Assembly (NCBI RefSeq): GCF_012933385.1
Contig: NZ_JABBPN010000019.1
Location: 1-64,000, forward strand
Source of the DNA: Paenibacillus lemnae
GTDB lineage: Bacteria; Bacillota; Bacilli; Paenibacillales; Paenibacillaceae
Reading direction: 5' to 3'
DNA length: 64,000 nt
Made by a program: the position numbers and the translations under genes. Below, in pieces: positions 30,509 through 42,648 of this stretch. Under the pieces are notes generated by a model that was not told where the DNA came from, ran no database searches, and was given only the letters and a program-made list of their open reading frames with translations. Position 1 is the stretch's first letter. Every line of letters starts with the position of its first letter.

Positions 30509-33500
30509 TTACTCTGCGCTTACACTTTCAGCTTCCTGGCTTTCGACAGTCTCTTCGTGACCTTCAAACTTCACACTGCGGTAACGATTCATACCCGTAC
30601 CTGCAGGGATCAGTTTACCGATAATTACATTCTCTTTCAGACCGAGCAGCTGATCGACCTTGCCTTTGATGGCAGCATCAGTCAGTACGCGTGTAGTCTC
30701 CTGGAAGGAGGCCGCGGAAAGGAATGAATCGGTTTCCAGGGATGCTTTGGTAATACCCAGAAGTACCGGTTTAGCTACAGCAGGCTCTTTGCCGGACAGA
30801 ATAGCTACTTTATTGGCTGATTCATATTCGTGGAGATCCACAAAAGAACCAGGCAGCAAATTCGTATCTCCTGCATCGACAATACGGAACTTGCGAAGCA
30901 TTTGACGAATCATAACCTCAACGTGCTTATCGTTGATTTCTACGCCCTGGTTCCGGTATACGCGCTGAACTTCCTGAAGGATATAGTTCTGCACGCCGCG
31001 GATACCCTTAATGCGCAGCATTTCTTTCGGGTCGATCGAACCCTCGGTCAATTCGTCACCTGCTTCAATCTGCTTGCCTTCACTTACGCGCAGACGCGAG
31101 CCATAGGTAACGGAATAGACTTTGGTCTCCGCTTCACCCTGAACTTCAATTTCACGGCGGTCTTTCGTTTCACGAATCTCTTTGACGACACCGTCAATTT
31201 CACTGATCGTAGCCTGACCTTTAGGGTTACGGGCTTCGAAAAGCTCCTGGATACGCGGAAGACCTTGAGTGATGTCATCACCGGCAACGCCCCCGGTATG
31301 GAACGTACGCATCGTGAGCTGTGTTCCCGGTTCACCGATAGACTGAGCGGCAATGATACCAACCGCTTCACCGATCTCGACGAACTTGCCTGTAGCCAGG
31401 TTACGGCCGTAACATTTCTTGCAGACGCCATGACGCGCGCGGCAGCTCAAAATGGAACGGATTTGAATTTTCTCTACACCAGCTTTGACGATTTCGTCCG
31501 CTTTATCAGAGTCAATCAGTTCATTACGGTTCACGATGATCTCTTTCGTCTCAGGATGACGGACAGTCTCAAAGGAGTAACGTCCTTCAATCCGGTCATA
31601 CAGATCCTCGATGACTTCTTTACCGTCTTGAATACGGCTGACGATAAATCCTTTGTCCGTGCTGCACTCGTCTTCACGAACGATAACATCCTGTGCAACG
31701 TCTACGAGACGGCGTGTCAGATAACCGGAGTCAGCTGTACGCAGTGCGGTATCGGCAAGACCTTTACGGGCACCGTGCGTGGACAGGAAGTACTCGAGAA
31801 CGGTCAGACCTTCACGGAAGTTCGATTTGATTGGGAGCTCGATGATTCGTCCGGACGGGTTCGCCATCAGACCGCGCATACCGCCAAGCTGTGTAATCTG
31901 GGATTTGTTACCCCGCGCTTTGGAATCCACCATGAGCATGATGGAGTTAAAGCGGTCCATCGACTTCATGAGAACTTCGGTAATATCATCCTTCGCTTTG
32001 GACCAAATATCGATAACACGGTCATAGCGCTCTTCGTTCGTGATCAGACCACGGCGGTATTGATTCATAACGACGCTGACCTTCTCATCAGACTTTTTCA
32101 GAATCTCATTCTTCTCATCCGGCACGATAACATCGGATACGGCAACCGTTACACCTGCACGTGTCGAGTAGGTAAAGCCGAGCTGCTTGATTTTATCCAG
32201 AATAACAGAGGTTTCTGTTGTGTGATAAGTCTCGAAACAGCGTGCGATAATTTGACCCAGGTATTCTTTGCCGACCGCTCCGCTGATTGGCAGGCTCTGA
32301 ATCACATCCTGAATATCCGCACCCTTCTCATACACAAAATACTTCTCCGGTGTACCCTGGAACAGGTTCTCACGGGTAGCTTCGTTAATATAAGGGAAGC
32401 TTGCCGGATAAATTTCGTTGAAAATGATACGGCCAATTGTCGTCACCAGCATCGCTTTCTGCTGCTTATCTGTAAAGCTGGTTTTACCCAGTGCTTTCAC
32501 AGGAATCGCAACCCGTGCATGCAGACCTGCCGCACCACGCTGATAAGCCGATACAGCTTCGTTCACACTGCCCAGAATCATGCCGGTACCTTTTTCCTCT
32601 TTATTGTCCATTGTGAGGTAGAAGGAACCGAGAACCATATCCTGAGAAGGCGTGACAACCGGTTTACCATCTTTCGGGTTCAAAATATTACCAGATGCAA
32701 GCATCAATAGACGCGCTTCAGCTTGGGCTTCGGCAGACAACGGAACGTGAACCGCCATCTGGTCACCGTCAAAGTCGGCATTGTATGCCGTACATACGAG
32801 CGGGTGAAGACGAATGGCATGGCCTTCAACCAGAATCGGTTCGAATGCCTGGATACCCAGTCTGTGAAGTGTTGGGGCACGGTTCAACAGAACCGGATGC
32901 TCCTTGATCACTTCTTCCAGCACATCCCACACTTCAGGGCTTACGCGTTCAACCTTGCGTTTCGCACTCTTGATGTTGTGGGCAAGCCCTTTATTGACAA
33001 GCTCTTTCATAACGAAAGGCTTAAACAATTCCAGCGCCATTTTCTTAGGCAGACCGCATTGATACATCTTCAAGTACGGACCTACAACGATTACGGAACG
33101 ACCGGAGTAGTCAACCCGTTTACCGAGCAGATTCTGACGGAAACGGCCCTGTTTACCTTTCAGCATATGGCTGAGGGATTTCAGAGGACGGTTACCCGGA
33201 CCTGTGACCGGACGTCCACGGCGGCCGTTGTCGATCAGTGCATCAACAGCTTCCTGAAGCATCCGCTTCTCGTTCTGCACGATAATGTCTGGAGCACCCA
33301 GGTCGAGCAGTCTCTTCAAACGGTTATTCCGGTTAATAACACGGCGGTACAGGTCATTCAAGTCAGAGGTCGCAAAGCGTCCGCCGTCCAGCTGAACCAT
33401 AGGACGCAGCTCCGGTGGAATGACCGGCAATACATCCATAACCATCCATTCCGGTTGATTACCGGAGTTGCGGAAGGCTTCAATGACTTCAAGACGCTTG

Positions 33501-34120
33501 ATCGCACGGTTCCGGCGCTGGCCCTGAGCTGTACGCAGCTCTTCTTTCAGGAAATCAAGCTCTTTGTCAATGTCGAGATCCTGAAGAAGTTTTTTCACGG
33601 CTTCCGCACCCATACCAGCCTGGAATCCGTAGCCGTATTTTTCACGATAGCTGCGGTATTCTTTCTCGGAAAGAAGCTGTTTCTTCTCCAGCGGTGTATC
33701 ACCTGGATCTGTCACGACGTAAGAAGCAAAGTAAATGATCTCTTCGAGCGATCTTGGCGACATATCCAGAGCCAGACCCATACGGCTCGGGATTCCTTTG
33801 AAATACCAGATATGGGATACAGGAGCAGCCAGCTCGATGTGGCCCATGCGCTCACGGCGAACCTTCGCACGTGTAACCTCGACGCCGCAGCGGTCGCAGA
33901 CTACGCCTTTATAACGAACGCGCTTGTACTTGCCGCAATGACATTCCCAGTCCTTTTGAGGACCAAAGATACGCTCACAGAACAAGCCTTCCTTCTCCGG
34001 CTTCAATGTACGGTAGTTAATCGTTTCCGGCTTCTTCACTTCACCGCGGGACCAAGAACGAATCTTCTCCGGGGATGCGAGACCGATTTTCATGTACTCG
34101 AAATTGTTAACGTCCAACAA
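30509..34120 (-). CDS. rpoC: RNA polymerase beta' subunit
   Basis: 1203 residues. The N-terminal zinc ribbon uses C60, C62, C75 and C78. The catalytic Mg loop NADFDGDQ is near residue 450. A second zinc set lies in [11 protein letters not shown]. The C-terminal tail after about 1170 is acidic. Translation starts at TTG 34120, giving [10 protein letters not shown] as in B. subtilis, with GGAGGG upstream. Confidence 0.99.
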   Translation of the reverse strand: MLDVNNFEYMKIGLASPEKIRSWSRGEVKKPETINYRTLKPEKEGLFCERIFGPQKDWECHCGKYKRVRYKGVVCDRCGVEVTRAKVRRERMGHIELAAPVSHIWYFKGIPSRMGLALDMSPRSLEEIIYFASYVVTDPGDTPLEKKQLLSEKEYRSYREKYGYGFQAGMGAEAVKKLLQDLDIDKELDFLKEELRTAQGQRRNRAIKRLEVIEAFRNSGNQPEWMVMDVLPVIPPELRPMVQLDGGRFATSDLNDLYRRVINRNNRLKRLLDLGAPDIIVQNEKRMLQEAVDALIDNGRRGRPVTGPGNRPLKSLSHMLKGKQGRFRQNLLGKRVDYSGRSVIVVGPYLKMYQCGLPKKMALELFKPFVMKELVNKGLAHNIKSAKRKVERVSPEVWDVLEEVIKEHPVLLNRAPTLHRLGIQAFEPILVEGHAIRLHPLVCTAYNADFDGDQMAVHVPLSAEAQAEARLLMLASGNILNPKDGKPVVTPSQDMVLGSFYLTMDNKEEKGTGMILGSVNEAVSAYQRGAAGLHARVAIPVKALGKTSFTDKQQKAMLVTTIGRIIFNEIYPASFPYINEATRENLFQGTPEKYFVYEKGADIQDVIQSLPISGAVGKEYLGQIIARCFETYHTTETSVILDKIKQLGFTYSTRAGVTVAVSDVIVPDEKNEILKKSDEKVSVVMNQYRRGLITNEERYDRVIDIWSKAKDDITEVLMKSMDRFNSIMLMVDSKARGNKSQITQLGGMRGLMANPSGRIIELPIKSNFREGLTVLEYFLSTHGARKGLADTALRTADSGYLTRRLVDVAQDVIVREDECSTDKGFIVSRIQDGKEVIEDLYDRIEGRYSFETVRHPETKEIIVNRNELIDSDKADEIVKAGVEKIQIRSILSCRARHGVCKKCYGRNLATGKFVEIGEAVGIIAAQSIGEPGTQLTMRTFHTGGVAGDDITQGLPRIQELFEARNPKGQATISEIDGVVKEIRETKDRREIEVQGEAETKVYSVTYGSRLRVSEGKQIEAGDELTEGSIDPKEMLRIKGIRGVQNYILQEVQRVYRNQGVEINDKHVEVMIRQMLRKFRIVDAGDTNLLPGSFVDLHEYESANKVAILSGKEPAVAKPVLLGITKASLETDSFLSAASFQETTRVLTDAAIKGKVDQLLGLKENVIIGKLIPAGTGMNRYRSVKFEGHEETVESQEAESVSAE

Positions 34121-34211
34121 GGAGCAACCCTCCTCAACCTAGTCCTAATTATATTGCATTTGTTCACAACACCACCGCCGGCTGTTAACCGGCGGGGTTC
34201 GTTGCAAGCTT

Positions 34212-37200
34212 TTATTCTACTCCGACTTCTGCGCCTTCCAGGTTCAGGCTCAGCTTATCGCCTGCAGCCTCATCCTCATCGTCAAGTTCCTTCATCTCGA
34301 TCTCCTGCTCGTCCTCGCTCAGGATTTTAACATCCATACCGAGGGACTGGAGTTCCTTGATCAAAACCTTGAACGACTCCGGAACACCCGGTTCCGGAAC
34401 ATTCTCTCCCTTGACGATCGATTCGTAGGTTTTCACCCGGCCGACCACGTCATCAGACTTGACCGTAAGAATTTCTTGAAGGGTGTATGCAGCACCATAT
34501 GCTTCCAGTGCCCATACTTCCATCTCACCAAAACGCTGTCCGCCGAACTGAGCTTTACCACCCAGCGGCTGCTGCGTAACGAGAGAGTATGGACCTGTGG
34601 AACGGGCATGGATTTTGTCATCTACCATGTGCGCCAGCTTGATCATGTGCATGACGCCGACGGTAACTTCACGCTCAAAGCGCTCACCCGTACGTCCGTC
34701 ATACAGCACGGTCTTACCGTTGCGCTGCATGCCTGCTTCTTCCATCGAATCGAACACATCGTACTCGCTCGCTCCGTCGAATACCGGAGTAGCCACATGG
34801 ATACCCAGCTGCAAAGCAGCCATCCCCAAGTGAACTTCAAGCACCTGTCCGATGTTCATCCGTGATGGTACACCAAGCGGATTCAGTACAACCTGTACCG
34901 GCGTGCCATCGGGCAGGAACGGCATATCTTCTTCAGGCAAAATACGGGCAACGACACCTTTGTTACCGTGACGTCCAGCCATTTTGTCACCTTCAGAGAT
35001 TTTACGTTTCTGTGCGATATAGACACGAACCAGTTGATTGACACCCGGAGGCAGCTCATCGCCATTCTCGCGGGTAAACACTTTAACATCTACAATGATC
35101 CCGTCACTACCGTGAGGTACACGCAGCGAGGTATCACGCACTTCGCGCGCTTTCTCTCCGAAGATGGCATGCAGGAGACGCTCCTCTGCGGTAAGTTCAG
35201 TTACACCCTTAGGCGTCACTTTACCAACCAGAATGTCACCAGCACTGATCTCGGCACCAATACGGATAATACCGCGCTCATCGAGATTCTTCAGCGCATC
35301 TTCACCGACATTCGGAATATCACGAGTGATTTCTTCCGGCCCCAGCTTGGTATCCCGAGCTTCGGATTCATACTCCTCGATGTGAATCGAAGTGTAGACA
35401 TCCTCCTTCACAAGCTTCTCGGAGAGCAGGATCGCATCCTCATAGTTGTAACCTTCCCAAGTCATAAAGGCTACGACTACGTTACGACCCAATGCCAGTT
35501 CGCCCATCTCTGTTGAAGGACCGTCTGCAAGGATGTCGCCTTGTTTAATAACATCTCCGCGCTGAACGATTGGACGCTGATTAATACATGTACCTTGGTT
35601 CGAACGCATGAATTTGTGTAATTTATATTTAACGATATCGCCTTTGACCTCTTGTCCGTCTACCGACTCTACACGACGGAGCCAAATTTCATTCGCAGAC
35701 GACCGCTCAATAATTCCATCGTATTTGGATACAATACATACACCGGAATCCTTCGCGGATTTATGCTCCATCCCTGTTCCGACCAGCGGAGCTTTAGGAA
35801 TCAGAAGCGGTACAGCCTGACGCTGCATGTTCGATCCCATCAGTGCGCGGTTGGAGTCATCATTCTCCAGGAAAGGAATGAGCGCCGTTGCTACGGAAAC
35901 AACCTGCTTCGGCGATACGTCCATGTAATCGACGCGCTCATTCGGCATAGGCAAAATGTTATCAGACTGCTTGTTATAACGAACGATAACCATATCGTCT
36001 TTAAACTTATTATCTTCGGTCAATTCTGCATTGGCCTGGGCCACTACATAATTATCCTCTTCATCAGCAGTCAGATAGTCGATCTGTTCTGTTACCTGAC
36101 CGGTCTTCGGATCCACCCAACGGTACGGAGCTTCAATAAAACCGTACTCGTTGATGCGGGCGAACGTGGACAAGGAGTTGATCAGACCAATGTTCGGTCC
36201 CTCCGGTGTCTCGATTGGACACATACGGCCGTAGTGACTGTGGTGAACGTCACGAACTTCAAAGCCTGCACGTTCACGTGTCAAACCGCCCGGTCCCAAT
36301 GCTGACAGACGACGTTTATGCGTCAGCTCAGCCAGTGGATTCGTTTGGTCCATGAACTGGGAGAGCTGAGAGCTTCCGAAGAACTCCTTGATCGAAGCGA
36401 TTACCGGACGAATGTTGATCAGCGCCTGCGGCGTAATCACACTTGCATCCTGAATCGACATTCTCTCACGCACCACACGCTCCATACGGGACAAACCGAT
36501 ACGGAACTGGTTCTGCAGGAGTTCACCTACAGAACGGAGACGACGGTTACCCAGGTGATCGATATCATCTGTATCGCCGATGCCGTGCAGCAGGTCAAGG
36601 AAATAACTGATGGACGAGATGATGTCTGCCTGCGTAATGTGCTTCACAGACTTATCAATAATCCCGTTCGCAATAATCTTAACAACCTTGCCATCCTCAA
36701 TTGGTGAGAATACATCGATTGTCTGCAGCGGAATATCATCACTGTCCATGACACCGCCTGTTACATGATAGGTTTTGAAACCTACATTCTTCTCCAGGTA
36801 TGGCATGATCTCATCCAAAAGACGACGATCCACGGTTTGACCTGCCTCTGCAATAATCTCACCTGTATCTGTGTCAATCAGGCTTTCAGCCAAACGCTGG
36901 TTAAACAGACGATTTTTGATGTGAAGCTTTTTATTGATTTTGTAACGGCCTACGTTTGCCAGATCATAGCGCTTTGGATCAAAGAAACGCGCGACAAGCA
37001 GGCTCTTCGCATTCTCCAATGTCGGCGGCTCGCCTGGACGAAGACGTTCATAAATTTCAATAAGCGCCTTTTCCGTAGAATCCGTGTTGTCTTTATCCAG
37101 CGTGTTACGAATATACTCATCATTACCAAGGAGATCCAGGATCTCCGCATCACTGCCGAAGCCCAAGGCACGCAGGAGTACGGTCACCGGAATTTTACGG

Positions 37201-37757
37201 GTACGGTCGATCCGGACATATACGATATCCTTCGCATCGGTTTCCAATTCCAGCCATGCGCCGCGGTTTGGAATGACAGTTGCAGTGTATGTTTTCTTTC
37301 CGTTTTTATCCACTTTAGTGCTGAAATAGACGCTGGGAGAGCGAACCAACTGGCTGACAATAACCCGTTCGGCACCATTAATGATGAAGGTTCCGGTTTC
37401 CGTCATCAGTGGAAAATCTCCCATGAACACTTCCTGCTCCTTGACCTCTCCTGTCTCCTTATTGATGAGACGGACTTTTACACGGAGCGGTGCCGCATAA
37501 GTAACGTCGCGTTCTTTCGCGTCATCGACGGTGTATTTCGGTTCTCCAAGGCTGTAGTCGATAAACTCCAGCACCAAATTGCCTGTAAAATCCTGAATCG
37601 GCGAGATGTCCTGAAACATTTCGCGCAACCCTTCCTCCAAAAACCAATCGTAAGATCTTTGTTGGATTTCAATCAGGTTCGGAACCTCGAGTACCTCGTT
37701 AATCCGTGCATAACTTCGCCGAGTGCGTCGACCATATTGAACAAGATGTCCTGCCAA
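34212..37757 (-). CDS. rpoB: RNA polymerase beta subunit
   Basis: About 1181 residues. The rifampicin-pocket region reads [20 protein letters not shown], the normal sensitive type. The C-terminal [17 protein letters not shown] contacts beta'. An ATG at 37775 has no good binding site, whereas AGGGGTG lies eight bases before TTG 37757, which yields MAGHLVQYG, matching Bacillus MTGQLVQYG; TTG is preferred. The extra C-terminal tail is acidic ([11 protein letters not shown]). Confidence 0.98.
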   Translation of the reverse strand: MAGHLVQYGRRTRRSYARINEVLEVPNLIEIQQRSYDWFLEEGLREMFQDISPIQDFTGNLVLEFIDYSLGEPKYTVDDAKERDVTYAAPLRVKVRLINKETGEVKEQEVFMGDFPLMTETGTFIINGAERVIVSQLVRSPSVYFSTKVDKNGKKTYTATVIPNRGAWLELETDAKDIVYVRIDRTRKIPVTVLLRALGFGSDAEILDLLGNDEYIRNTLDKDNTDSTEKALIEIYERLRPGEPPTLENAKSLLVARFFDPKRYDLANVGRYKINKKLHIKNRLFNQRLAESLIDTDTGEIIAEAGQTVDRRLLDEIMPYLEKNVGFKTYHVTGGVMDSDDIPLQTIDVFSPIEDGKVVKIIANGIIDKSVKHITQADIISSISYFLDLLHGIGDTDDIDHLGNRRLRSVGELLQNQFRIGLSRMERVVRERMSIQDASVITPQALINIRPVIASIKEFFGSSQLSQFMDQTNPLAELTHKRRLSALGPGGLTRERAGFEVRDVHHSHYGRMCPIETPEGPNIGLINSLSTFARINEYGFIEAPYRWVDPKTGQVTEQIDYLTADEEDNYVVAQANAELTEDNKFKDDMVIVRYNKQSDNILPMPNERVDYMDVSPKQVVSVATALIPFLENDDSNRALMGSNMQRQAVPLLIPKAPLVGTGMEHKSAKDSGVCIVSKYDGIIERSSANEIWLRRVESVDGQEVKGDIVKYKLHKFMRSNQGTCINQRPIVQRGDVIKQGDILADGPSTEMGELALGRNVVVAFMTWEGYNYEDAILLSEKLVKEDVYTSIHIEEYESEARDTKLGPEEITRDIPNVGEDALKNLDERGIIRIGAEISAGDILVGKVTPKGVTELTAEERLLHAIFGEKAREVRDTSLRVPHGSDGIIVDVKVFTRENGDELPPGVNQLVRVYIAQKRKISEGDKMAGRHGNKGVVARILPEEDMPFLPDGTPVQVVLNPLGVPSRMNIGQVLEVHLGMAALQLGIHVATPVFDGASEYDVFDSMEEAGMQRNGKTVLYDGRTGERFEREVTVGVMHMIKLAHMVDDKIHARSTGPYSLVTQQPLGGKAQFGGQRFGEMEVWALEAYGAAYTLQEILTVKSDDVVGRVKTYESIVKGENVPEPGVPESFKVLIKELQSLGMDVKILSEDEQEIEMKELDDEDEAAGDKLSLNLEGAEVGVE

Positions 37758-37775
37758 CTTAAACTCACCCCTCAT

Positions 37776-38094
37776 GTCTACTCACTATTAAAAATTCATT
37801 GCGAACCTCTGTTTGTAACACTATAATGGAACTTACAGAGGCAACTCCCATAAATAGAGAAAAGCCCTTATCGAAGATGTTCGAAAAAAGAGCAGCTTAT
37901 CCATGGTTACGATAATCATCTCATATCCAGTAGATTTGCCTAAAATGTACATATTATACGTCAATATGACGGAATATATTCAACAACGCCACATCAAAGC
38001 TTGACATTTCAGCAAACTAAAGACAAAGAGACCATCCTAATACTGACATTTTATAATAATATCACAATGGGAAGGCCGGGTCAATGCCCAGTTC
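37776..38094 (-). other. rpoB upstream region
   Basis: A 319-base leader holding the main promoter at 38056-38084. A second -10-like TATAAT at 37958-37953 has only a TTGAAT 19 bases upstream and is doubtful. No clear hairpin or ORF is seen in the rest. Confidence 0.5.
38056..38084 (-). promoter_or_regulatory. rpoBC promoter
   Basis: Minus strand -35 TTGACC (38084-38079), 17-base spacer, -10 TATTAT (38061-38056). It is directly after the stop of the methyltransferase gene and about 290 bases before rpoB. Confidence 0.7.
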
Positions 38095-38709
38095 TTAGCT
38101 TTGAGATGAAATTTTTCGTGCTCTGATAATCCGGTAGCCTTTATCTTTCGTTACTTCCTCTACCTCTTGAAACAGGCTCTCCAGTTTCGCTCTTGCGGAC
38201 GGGGCGCCTTGTTTTTTCTGAATCACAATCCATAACTCACCCTGATCCCGCAAATGTTCATAAGCTTCTTCAAATATGGTGTGCACCGTTTCTTTCCCTG
38301 CCCGAATTGGCGGGTTGGTTAACACAATATCAAAGCTCTTCCCTTTCACGGCTGCGAACAGATCACTCTCCAGAATGGTTACATTCGAGATTCCGTTCAA
38401 AGCTGCATTCTCTTTAGCCAACTCTACTGCCCGGCTGTTGACATCGACCATGGTCACATGGCCTGCAGAAGCTATGACTGCCGCAGCTAATCCAATCGGT
38501 CCATAACCGCAGCCAACATCCAGCACCTGGGCCTCAGCCGAAAATTCCAGGGCTTCAATCATTACTTTGCTTCCGTAATCAATTCCTGACTTGGAAAAGA
38601 CTCCGGCATCGCTGATAAAGGTGAATGGATGTCCCCTCAGCTCGGTTTTCAGCTTTCGCCGGTCATGACCGGTTTCCGGTCTGTTCGAATAATAATGCTG
38701 ATTCGGCAT
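38095..38709 (-). CDS. ybxB: Class I SAM-dependent methyltransferase (RsmC-like, YbxB)
   Basis: 204 residues with a Rossmann methyltransferase fold. Motif I is DVGCGYGPIGL and the substrate motif is LTNPPIRAG, the NPP(I)R form of RsmC/RlmG-type enzymes that methylate guanine N2 in rRNA. Exact target is unknown. The start at 38709 follows GGAGG; 38763 would add 18 residues. Between rplL and rpoB, as in B. subtilis. Confidence 0.9.
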   Translation of the reverse strand: MPNQHYYSNRPETGHDRRKLKTELRGHPFTFISDAGVFSKSGIDYGSKVMIEALEFSAEAQVLDVGCGYGPIGLAAAVIASAGHVTMVDVNSRAVELAKENAALNGISNVTILESDLFAAVKGKSFDIVLTNPPIRAGKETVHTIFEEAYEHLRDQGELWIVIQKKQGAPSARAKLESLFQEVEEVTKDKGYRIIRARKISSQS

Positions 38710-38877
38710 TTTCTTTCCTCCGTAACACCCCGAATTTACATGGTATACGCCATCCACTGACAAGGATTATATAGCTCTTACAATCTAGTATACCCTCACC
38801 TAACCTATCATAGTCCATTCCCACTCTATGATCTGGCCTGCTGAGGAATCTCTTGAATGCAGCCTGACACTCCTCAT

Positions 38878-38916
38878 AATAACAAACCCCTTGAACCTAA
38901 ATTCAAGGGGTTTGTA
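38878..38916 (-). terminator. Terminator of rplJ-rplL
   Basis: A perfect 14-base inverted repeat ACAAACCCCTTGAA (38882-38895) and TTCAAGGGGTTTGT (38902-38915), 35 bases after the rplL stop. The T-run beyond is interrupted, so some read-through into ybxB is plausible. Confidence 0.8.
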
Positions 38917-38950
38917 TGTTCAAGATGCAAGGATGTTCATAAAAGCGAAA

Positions 38951-39313
38951 TTACTTCACTTCTACGGATGCGCCTGCTTCTTCCAGCTTCGCTTTTACAG
39001 CTTCTGCTTCTTCTTTAGCTACTTTTTCTTTCAGTGCTTTTGGAGCGTTATCAACCAGTTCTTTCGCTTCTTTCAGGCCAAGACCTGTGATTTCGCGAAC
39101 AACTTTGATTACGTTGATTTTGGATCCGCCTGCGGAGTTCAGGATTACGTCGAATTCAGTTTGCTCAGCTTCTGCTGCTGCTGCGCCGCCGCCAACTGCT
39201 GCTACTGGAGCTGCTGCTGTTACGCCGAATTCTTCTTCGATTGCTTTTACCAGATCGTTCAGTTCCAGAACGGACATACCTTTAATTGCTTCCAAGATTT
39301 GATCTTTGCTCAT
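38951..39313 (-). CDS. rplL: 50S ribosomal protein L7/L12
   Basis: 120 residues. N-terminal dimer domain, an Ala/Gly-rich hinge ([17 protein letters not shown]), and the C-terminal factor-binding domain with [20 protein letters not shown] in parts. Multiple copies on the L10 stalk recruit EF-Tu and EF-G. Confidence 0.98.
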   Translation of the reverse strand: MSKDQILEAIKGMSVLELNDLVKAIEEEFGVTAAAPVAAVGGGAAAAEAEQTEFDVILNSAGGSKINVIKVVREITGLGLKEAKELVDNAPKALKEKVAKEEAEAVKAKLEEAGASVEVK

Positions 39314-39374
39314 TTGGGTGAACCTCCATTTTATATTAGGTTTATTGTTTTAACACGCTGGGCGAACAAGGATC

Positions 39375-39878
39375 TTACGCGCCTTGTTCTTCTTTCTCAG
39401 CAACAGCTTTAACTGCAAGCGCGAAGTTGCGCACAGGCGCTTGAAGCACGCTGAGGAGCATGGAGAGGAGACCTTCGCGGGAAGGAAGCTCTGCCAGTGC
39501 TTTAATTTCTTCTGTGCTGATGACACGCCCTTCAACAACAGCGCCTTTCAATTTCAAAGCGTCGTTCTTCTTGGCGAAATCGTTCAGGATTTTAGCCGGA
39601 GCTACAACGTCGTCATTACTGAAAGCAATGGCCGTTGGTCCTGTCAGCGCTTCGTCGAGTTCAGTCAGCTCTGCAGCTGCTGTTGCACGGCGAAGCAGGG
39701 TGTTTTTCAATACTTGAAACTCGATGCCAGCTTCACGAAGCTGCTTACGCAGTTCAGTTACCTGGGCAACGTTCAGTCCGCGATAGTCTGCAACAACGGT
39801 TGATACGCTCTCGCGCAGCTTGGAAGTTACTACGTCCACCGCATCTTGTTTGGATTGAATCACTTTTGCGTTTGCCAA
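39375..39878 (-). CDS. rplJ: 50S ribosomal protein L10
   Basis: 167 residues; the base of the L7/L12 stalk ([20 protein letters not shown]). With L12 it represses its own mRNA through the leader described upstream. AGGAGG precedes the ATG. Strong stop-to-start spacing of 61 bases to rplL. Confidence 0.98.
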   Translation of the reverse strand: MANAKVIQSKQDAVDVVTSKLRESVSTVVADYRGLNVAQVTELRKQLREAGIEFQVLKNTLLRRATAAAELTELDEALTGPTAIAFSNDDVVAPAKILNDFAKKNDALKLKGAVVEGRVISTEEIKALAELPSREGLLSMLLSVLQAPVRNFALAVKAVAEKEEQGA

Positions 39879-39938
39879 TGTCTACACCTCCTGATTGTAT
39901 GGTTAGCTGGAAGCCTAAACTCCCATCCTACGGGCATC

Positions 39939-39966
39939 AAAAAAGCCTCCGTAGAATCACGAAGGC
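39939..39966 (-). terminator. Attenuator hairpin in the rplJ leader
   Basis: GCCTcCGT (39945-39952) and ACGaAGGC (39959-39966) form a stem followed on the minus strand by six T residues. It lies about 60 bases before rplJ, inside the leader, so it is a conditional terminator. Confidence 0.75.
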
Positions 39967-40066
39967 CTGATGGATCATCATTATGCCGGACAAACCGGAC
40001 AAACTGCTGACGTTCTATCATAACACCTCGGTAGGAAATTAAGCCTGCTAATGGCACCTACTGTCT
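39967..40066 (-). promoter_or_regulatory. L10 leader RNA
   Basis: The minus strand shows the conserved L10-leader pieces: CCGTAGACAGTAGGTGC and, further on, TTAATTTCCTACCGAGGTG, which pair as AGTAGG/CCTAC. This matches my memory of the Firmicute L10 leader, where L10-L12 binding favours the downstream attenuator. Confidence 0.75.
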
Positions 40067-40072
40067 ACGGTA

Positions 40073-40100
40073 AGCATATTCGAATGTAATAACAAGTCAA
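40073..40100 (-). promoter_or_regulatory. rplJ promoter, proximal
   Basis: Minus strand -35 TTGACT (40100-40095), 16-base spacer, -10 TATGCT (40078-40073). Its start would fall at the beginning of the L10 leader. Confidence 0.5.
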
Positions 40101-40118
40101 TGCATTCACAACTTTTAC

Positions 40119-40148
40119 ATCATATCAAATACCCTAGACCGAAGTCAA
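40119..40148 (-). promoter_or_regulatory. rplJ promoter, distal
   Basis: Minus strand -35 TTGACT (40148-40143), 18-base spacer, -10 TATGAT (40124-40119), directly after the rplA stop. Confidence 0.5.
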
Positions 40149-40157
40149 TGGGAATTA

Positions 40158-40850
40158 TTATTTGTAAGAAGCTGTGTTCACACGTGCGCTAGGACCCATA
40201 GTTGAAGATACAGCGATGTTCTTCAGGTATACGCCTTTTGCAGCCGCTGGCTTCGCGCGGTTCAGAGCGTCAACCAAAGCTTTCAGGTTGTCGTTCAGTT
40301 TAGCCGCATCAAATGAAACTTTGCCGATTGGCGCGTGAATTTGACCTGCTTTGTCCAGACGGTACTCGATTTTACCGGCTTTAATTTCTTGAACAGCCTT
40401 GGAAACATCGAAAGTAACCGTTCCAGCTTTAGGGTTAGGCATCAGGCCTTTACCGCCGAGCAGACGGCCCAATTTACCAACTTCGCTCATCATGTCAGGT
40501 GTTGCCACACAGACGTCGAATTCGAACCAGCCCTGTTGGATTTTGTTGATCATATCCTGATCACCTACAAAATCAGCGCCAGCCGCTTCGGCTTCTTTGG
40601 CTTTTTCACCTTTTGCAAATACCAGTACGCGTTGTGTTTTACCTGTGCCGTGAGGCAGGACAACAACACCACGAACAGCCTGGTCTTGTTTACGAGGGTC
40701 TACGCCCAGACGAACAGCCACTTCAACAGTTTCGTCGAATTTAGCTGTTGCAGCCTTTTTCACCAGTTCAACGGCTTCCAAAGACTCATAAGTTGCTTCG
40801 CTGTCAATCAGCTTAGCAGCTTCAACGTATTTCTTACCGTGTTTAGCCAT
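40158..40850 (-). CDS. rplA: 50S ribosomal protein L1
   Basis: 230 residues; forms the mobile L1 stalk at the E site. Signature segments are [14 protein letters not shown] and [17 protein letters not shown] precedes the ATG; follows rplK by 82 bases. Confidence 0.98.
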   Translation of the reverse strand: MAKHGKKYVEAAKLIDSEATYESLEAVELVKKAATAKFDETVEVAVRLGVDPRKQDQAVRGVVVLPHGTGKTQRVLVFAKGEKAKEAEAAGADFVGDQDMINKIQQGWFEFDVCVATPDMMSEVGKLGRLLGGKGLMPNPKAGTVTFDVSKAVQEIKAGKIEYRLDKAGQIHAPIGKVSFDAAKLNDNLKALVDALNRAKPAAAKGVYLKNIAVSSTMGPSARVNTASYK

Positions 40851-40932
40851 GTTTATTCTTCCTCCTTTGTGGTGTTAGCGGAAATTCCTCCCACATGTTC
40901 CGGATATAATCCGGTAAAAGCATTCAAGATGA

Positions 40933-41358
40933 TTAGTCTTGAACAGTGATACCCATACTGCGAGCAGTACCTTCGACCATCAGCATTGCAGCTTCAACAG
41001 ATGCAGCATTCAGGTCAGCCATTTTTTGTTCTGCGATTTGACGAACTACGTCACGATTCACAGTAGCTACTTTCTTCTTGTTAGGTTCGCCGGATCCTTT
41101 TTCGATCTTGGCAGCAACCTTCAGCAGAACAGCAGCCGGTGGAGTTTTGGTGATGAATGTAAAGGAACGATCCTCAAATACCGAAATTTCAACCGGGATG
41201 ATGAGGCCAGCCTGATCAGCGGTACGAGCGTTGAATTCTTTACAGAATGCCATGATGTTGACACCCGCTTGACCCAAAGCTGGACCTACTGGAGGAGCCG
41301 GATTCGCTTTACCTGCAGGAATTTGCAGTTTAACAACCTTGATTACCTTTTTAGCCAT
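40933..41358 (-). CDS. rplK: 50S ribosomal protein L11
   Basis: 141 residues. The N-terminal domain has the Pro-rich [19 protein letters not shown]; it sits at the GTPase-associated centre and is needed for RelA-type stringent signalling. The start at 41358 has GGAGG eight bases upstream; GTG 41367 lies over the binding site. Confidence 0.98.
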   Translation of the reverse strand: MAKKVIKVVKLQIPAGKANPAPPVGPALGQAGVNIMAFCKEFNARTADQAGLIIPVEISVFEDRSFTFITKTPPAAVLLKVAAKIEKGSGEPNKKKVATVNRDVVRQIAEQKMADLNAASVEAAMLMVEGTARSMGITVQD

Positions 41359-41429
41359 GTAAGACACCTCCTTGCATCAATAGTGGTAGCGGACGCTTGA
41401 ACGCCCTCCCACAAGAAACCTGAAGAACC

Positions 41430-41963
41430 TTATATCTTCTCCACTTGAGTATAATCCAACTCCAGCGGGGTTTCCCGTCCAAACATGTTGACGTGAACCT
41501 TCAGCTTGCTTTTTTCAACCAAAATTTCTTCCACGGAGCCCACAAAGTTTGCAAAAGGACCCACCTTGATGCGAACGGATTCTTTAATGTCGAATTCGAT
41601 CTTCGGTTTCGGCTCTTCCATGCCCATATGCTTCAGAATTTGTTCCACTTCTTCTGGAAGCAATGCTGTCGGCTTGGAACCCGAACCTGTCGAACCAACA
41701 AATCCTGTAACCCCAGGCGTGTTGCGGACAACATACCAGGAATCATCAGTTTGAATCATTTCGACCAAGACATATCCCGGGTAAACTTTACGCATGACGG
41801 TCTTTTTCTTACCGTCCTTGTTTACAATTTCTTCTTCCATCGGAACAAGAACGCGGAATATTTTGTCCTCCATGCCCATAGACTCAACGCGTTTTTCCAA
41901 ATTGGCTTTGACCTTATTCTCATACCCTGAATAGGTATGAACTACGTACCATCTTTTTTCCAT
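41430..41963 (-). CDS. nusG: Transcription antitermination/pausing factor NusG
   Basis: 177 residues. The NGN domain starts EKRWYVVHTYSGYENKVK; the KOW domain near 125-177 holds KVGPFANFVGSVEEI. It binds the RNA polymerase clamp and, through KOW, S10 or Rho. 21 bases after secE. Confidence 0.97.
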   Translation of the reverse strand: MEKRWYVVHTYSGYENKVKANLEKRVESMGMEDKIFRVLVPMEEEIVNKDGKKKTVMRKVYPGYVLVEMIQTDDSWYVVRNTPGVTGFVGSTGSGSKPTALLPEEVEQILKHMGMEEPKPKIEFDIKESVRIKVGPFANFVGSVEEILVEKSKLKVHVNMFGRETPLELDYTQVEKI

Positions 41964-41984
41964 ATCAAGCCACCTGGGACCCTT

Positions 41985-42176
41985 CTAAATTATCGCTTCG
42001 ATCACAGCGGAGATGCCGATGTCTAGAACCCAAAAATAAATTGTGACAAACGCAATGGTGCCGATAACGATGAGTGTATAGTTCGTCAGTTCTTTACGAT
42101 TGGGCCAGCGAACTTTTTTAAGTTCACCCCAGCTTTCAGAGAAAAAGGAAAACAGAGACTTGAAACCACGTTTCAC
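41985..42176 (-). CDS. secE: Protein translocase subunit SecE
   Basis: 63 residues, the short Gram-positive form with one membrane segment (about 36-58) after the conserved amphipathic ELKKVRWPNRKEL. The start is GTG 42176, ten bases after GGAGG. Confidence 0.95.
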   Translation of the reverse strand: MKRGFKSLFSFFSESWGELKKVRWPNRKELTNYTLIVIGTIAFVTIYFWVLDIGISAVIEAII

Positions 42177-42197
42177 GCCGACTACACCTCCAAAAAA

Positions 42198-42347
42198 CTA
42201 TCTGGTTTCGCGATGAGGAGTTTGCTCGTTACAAAACTTGCAAAATTTCTTCATCTCCATGCGGTCGGGGTGATTTCGCTTGTTTTTGGTGGTTGTGTAG
42301 TTTCTTTGTTTGCAGCTTGTACAAGCCAAAGTGATAATTACCCGCAT
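42198..42347 (-). CDS. rpmG: 50S ribosomal protein L33, zinc-binding form
   Basis: 49 residues, [17 protein letters not shown], with two CxxC pairs (CTSC and CKFC), so zinc-binding. GGAGG lies before the ATG at 42347. First gene of the rpmG-secE-nusG-rplK-rplA run. Confidence 0.95.
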   Translation of the reverse strand: MRVIITLACTSCKQRNYTTTKNKRNHPDRMEMKKFCKFCNEQTPHRETR

Positions 42348-42648
42348 GATGTACACCTCCCGAGACGTCCTTCTTCATCAGAAGAACCGATATTAATCCT
42401 AGTATAAATACCGGCTATCCGAAAAAAGACGGATCACCAATATTTTCGCGCACATTCTGAATAAACCGCTGATTCCGAAAAGGTTCAAACGGATTGTTCA
42501 TAAAAACGCGAATTTAGGCCTACCTAAAACACTTTATCATATGGACCACGCCATTTCAAGCCTTTTTCTCTCTGAAACAAGGGATGCATTACTTACCATT
42601 ATGGTCAACCTTACAGTCCTTAAAACACCAAACAGTCAACATGACAGC
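42348..42648. other. Intergenic region between the sigH terminator and rpmG
   Basis: About 300 bases, AT-rich. It must hold the rpmG promoter; TATACT at about 42405-42400 is a possible -10 but no good -35 is seen. A small stem ATCCG/CGGAT lies at about 42416-42433. Nothing else is recognised. Confidence 0.4.

Noticed and set aside
30830..34330. Two long plus-strand ORFs (626 and 535 codons) opposite rpoC and rpoB
   Set aside because: Antisense shadows of strongly conserved genes; no motif, promoter or ribosome binding site.
37953..37983. Second rpoB promoter with TATAAT
   Set aside because: The only -35 candidate (TTGAAT) is 19 bases away, and the promoter at 38056-38084 is much better; left as a doubtful note.
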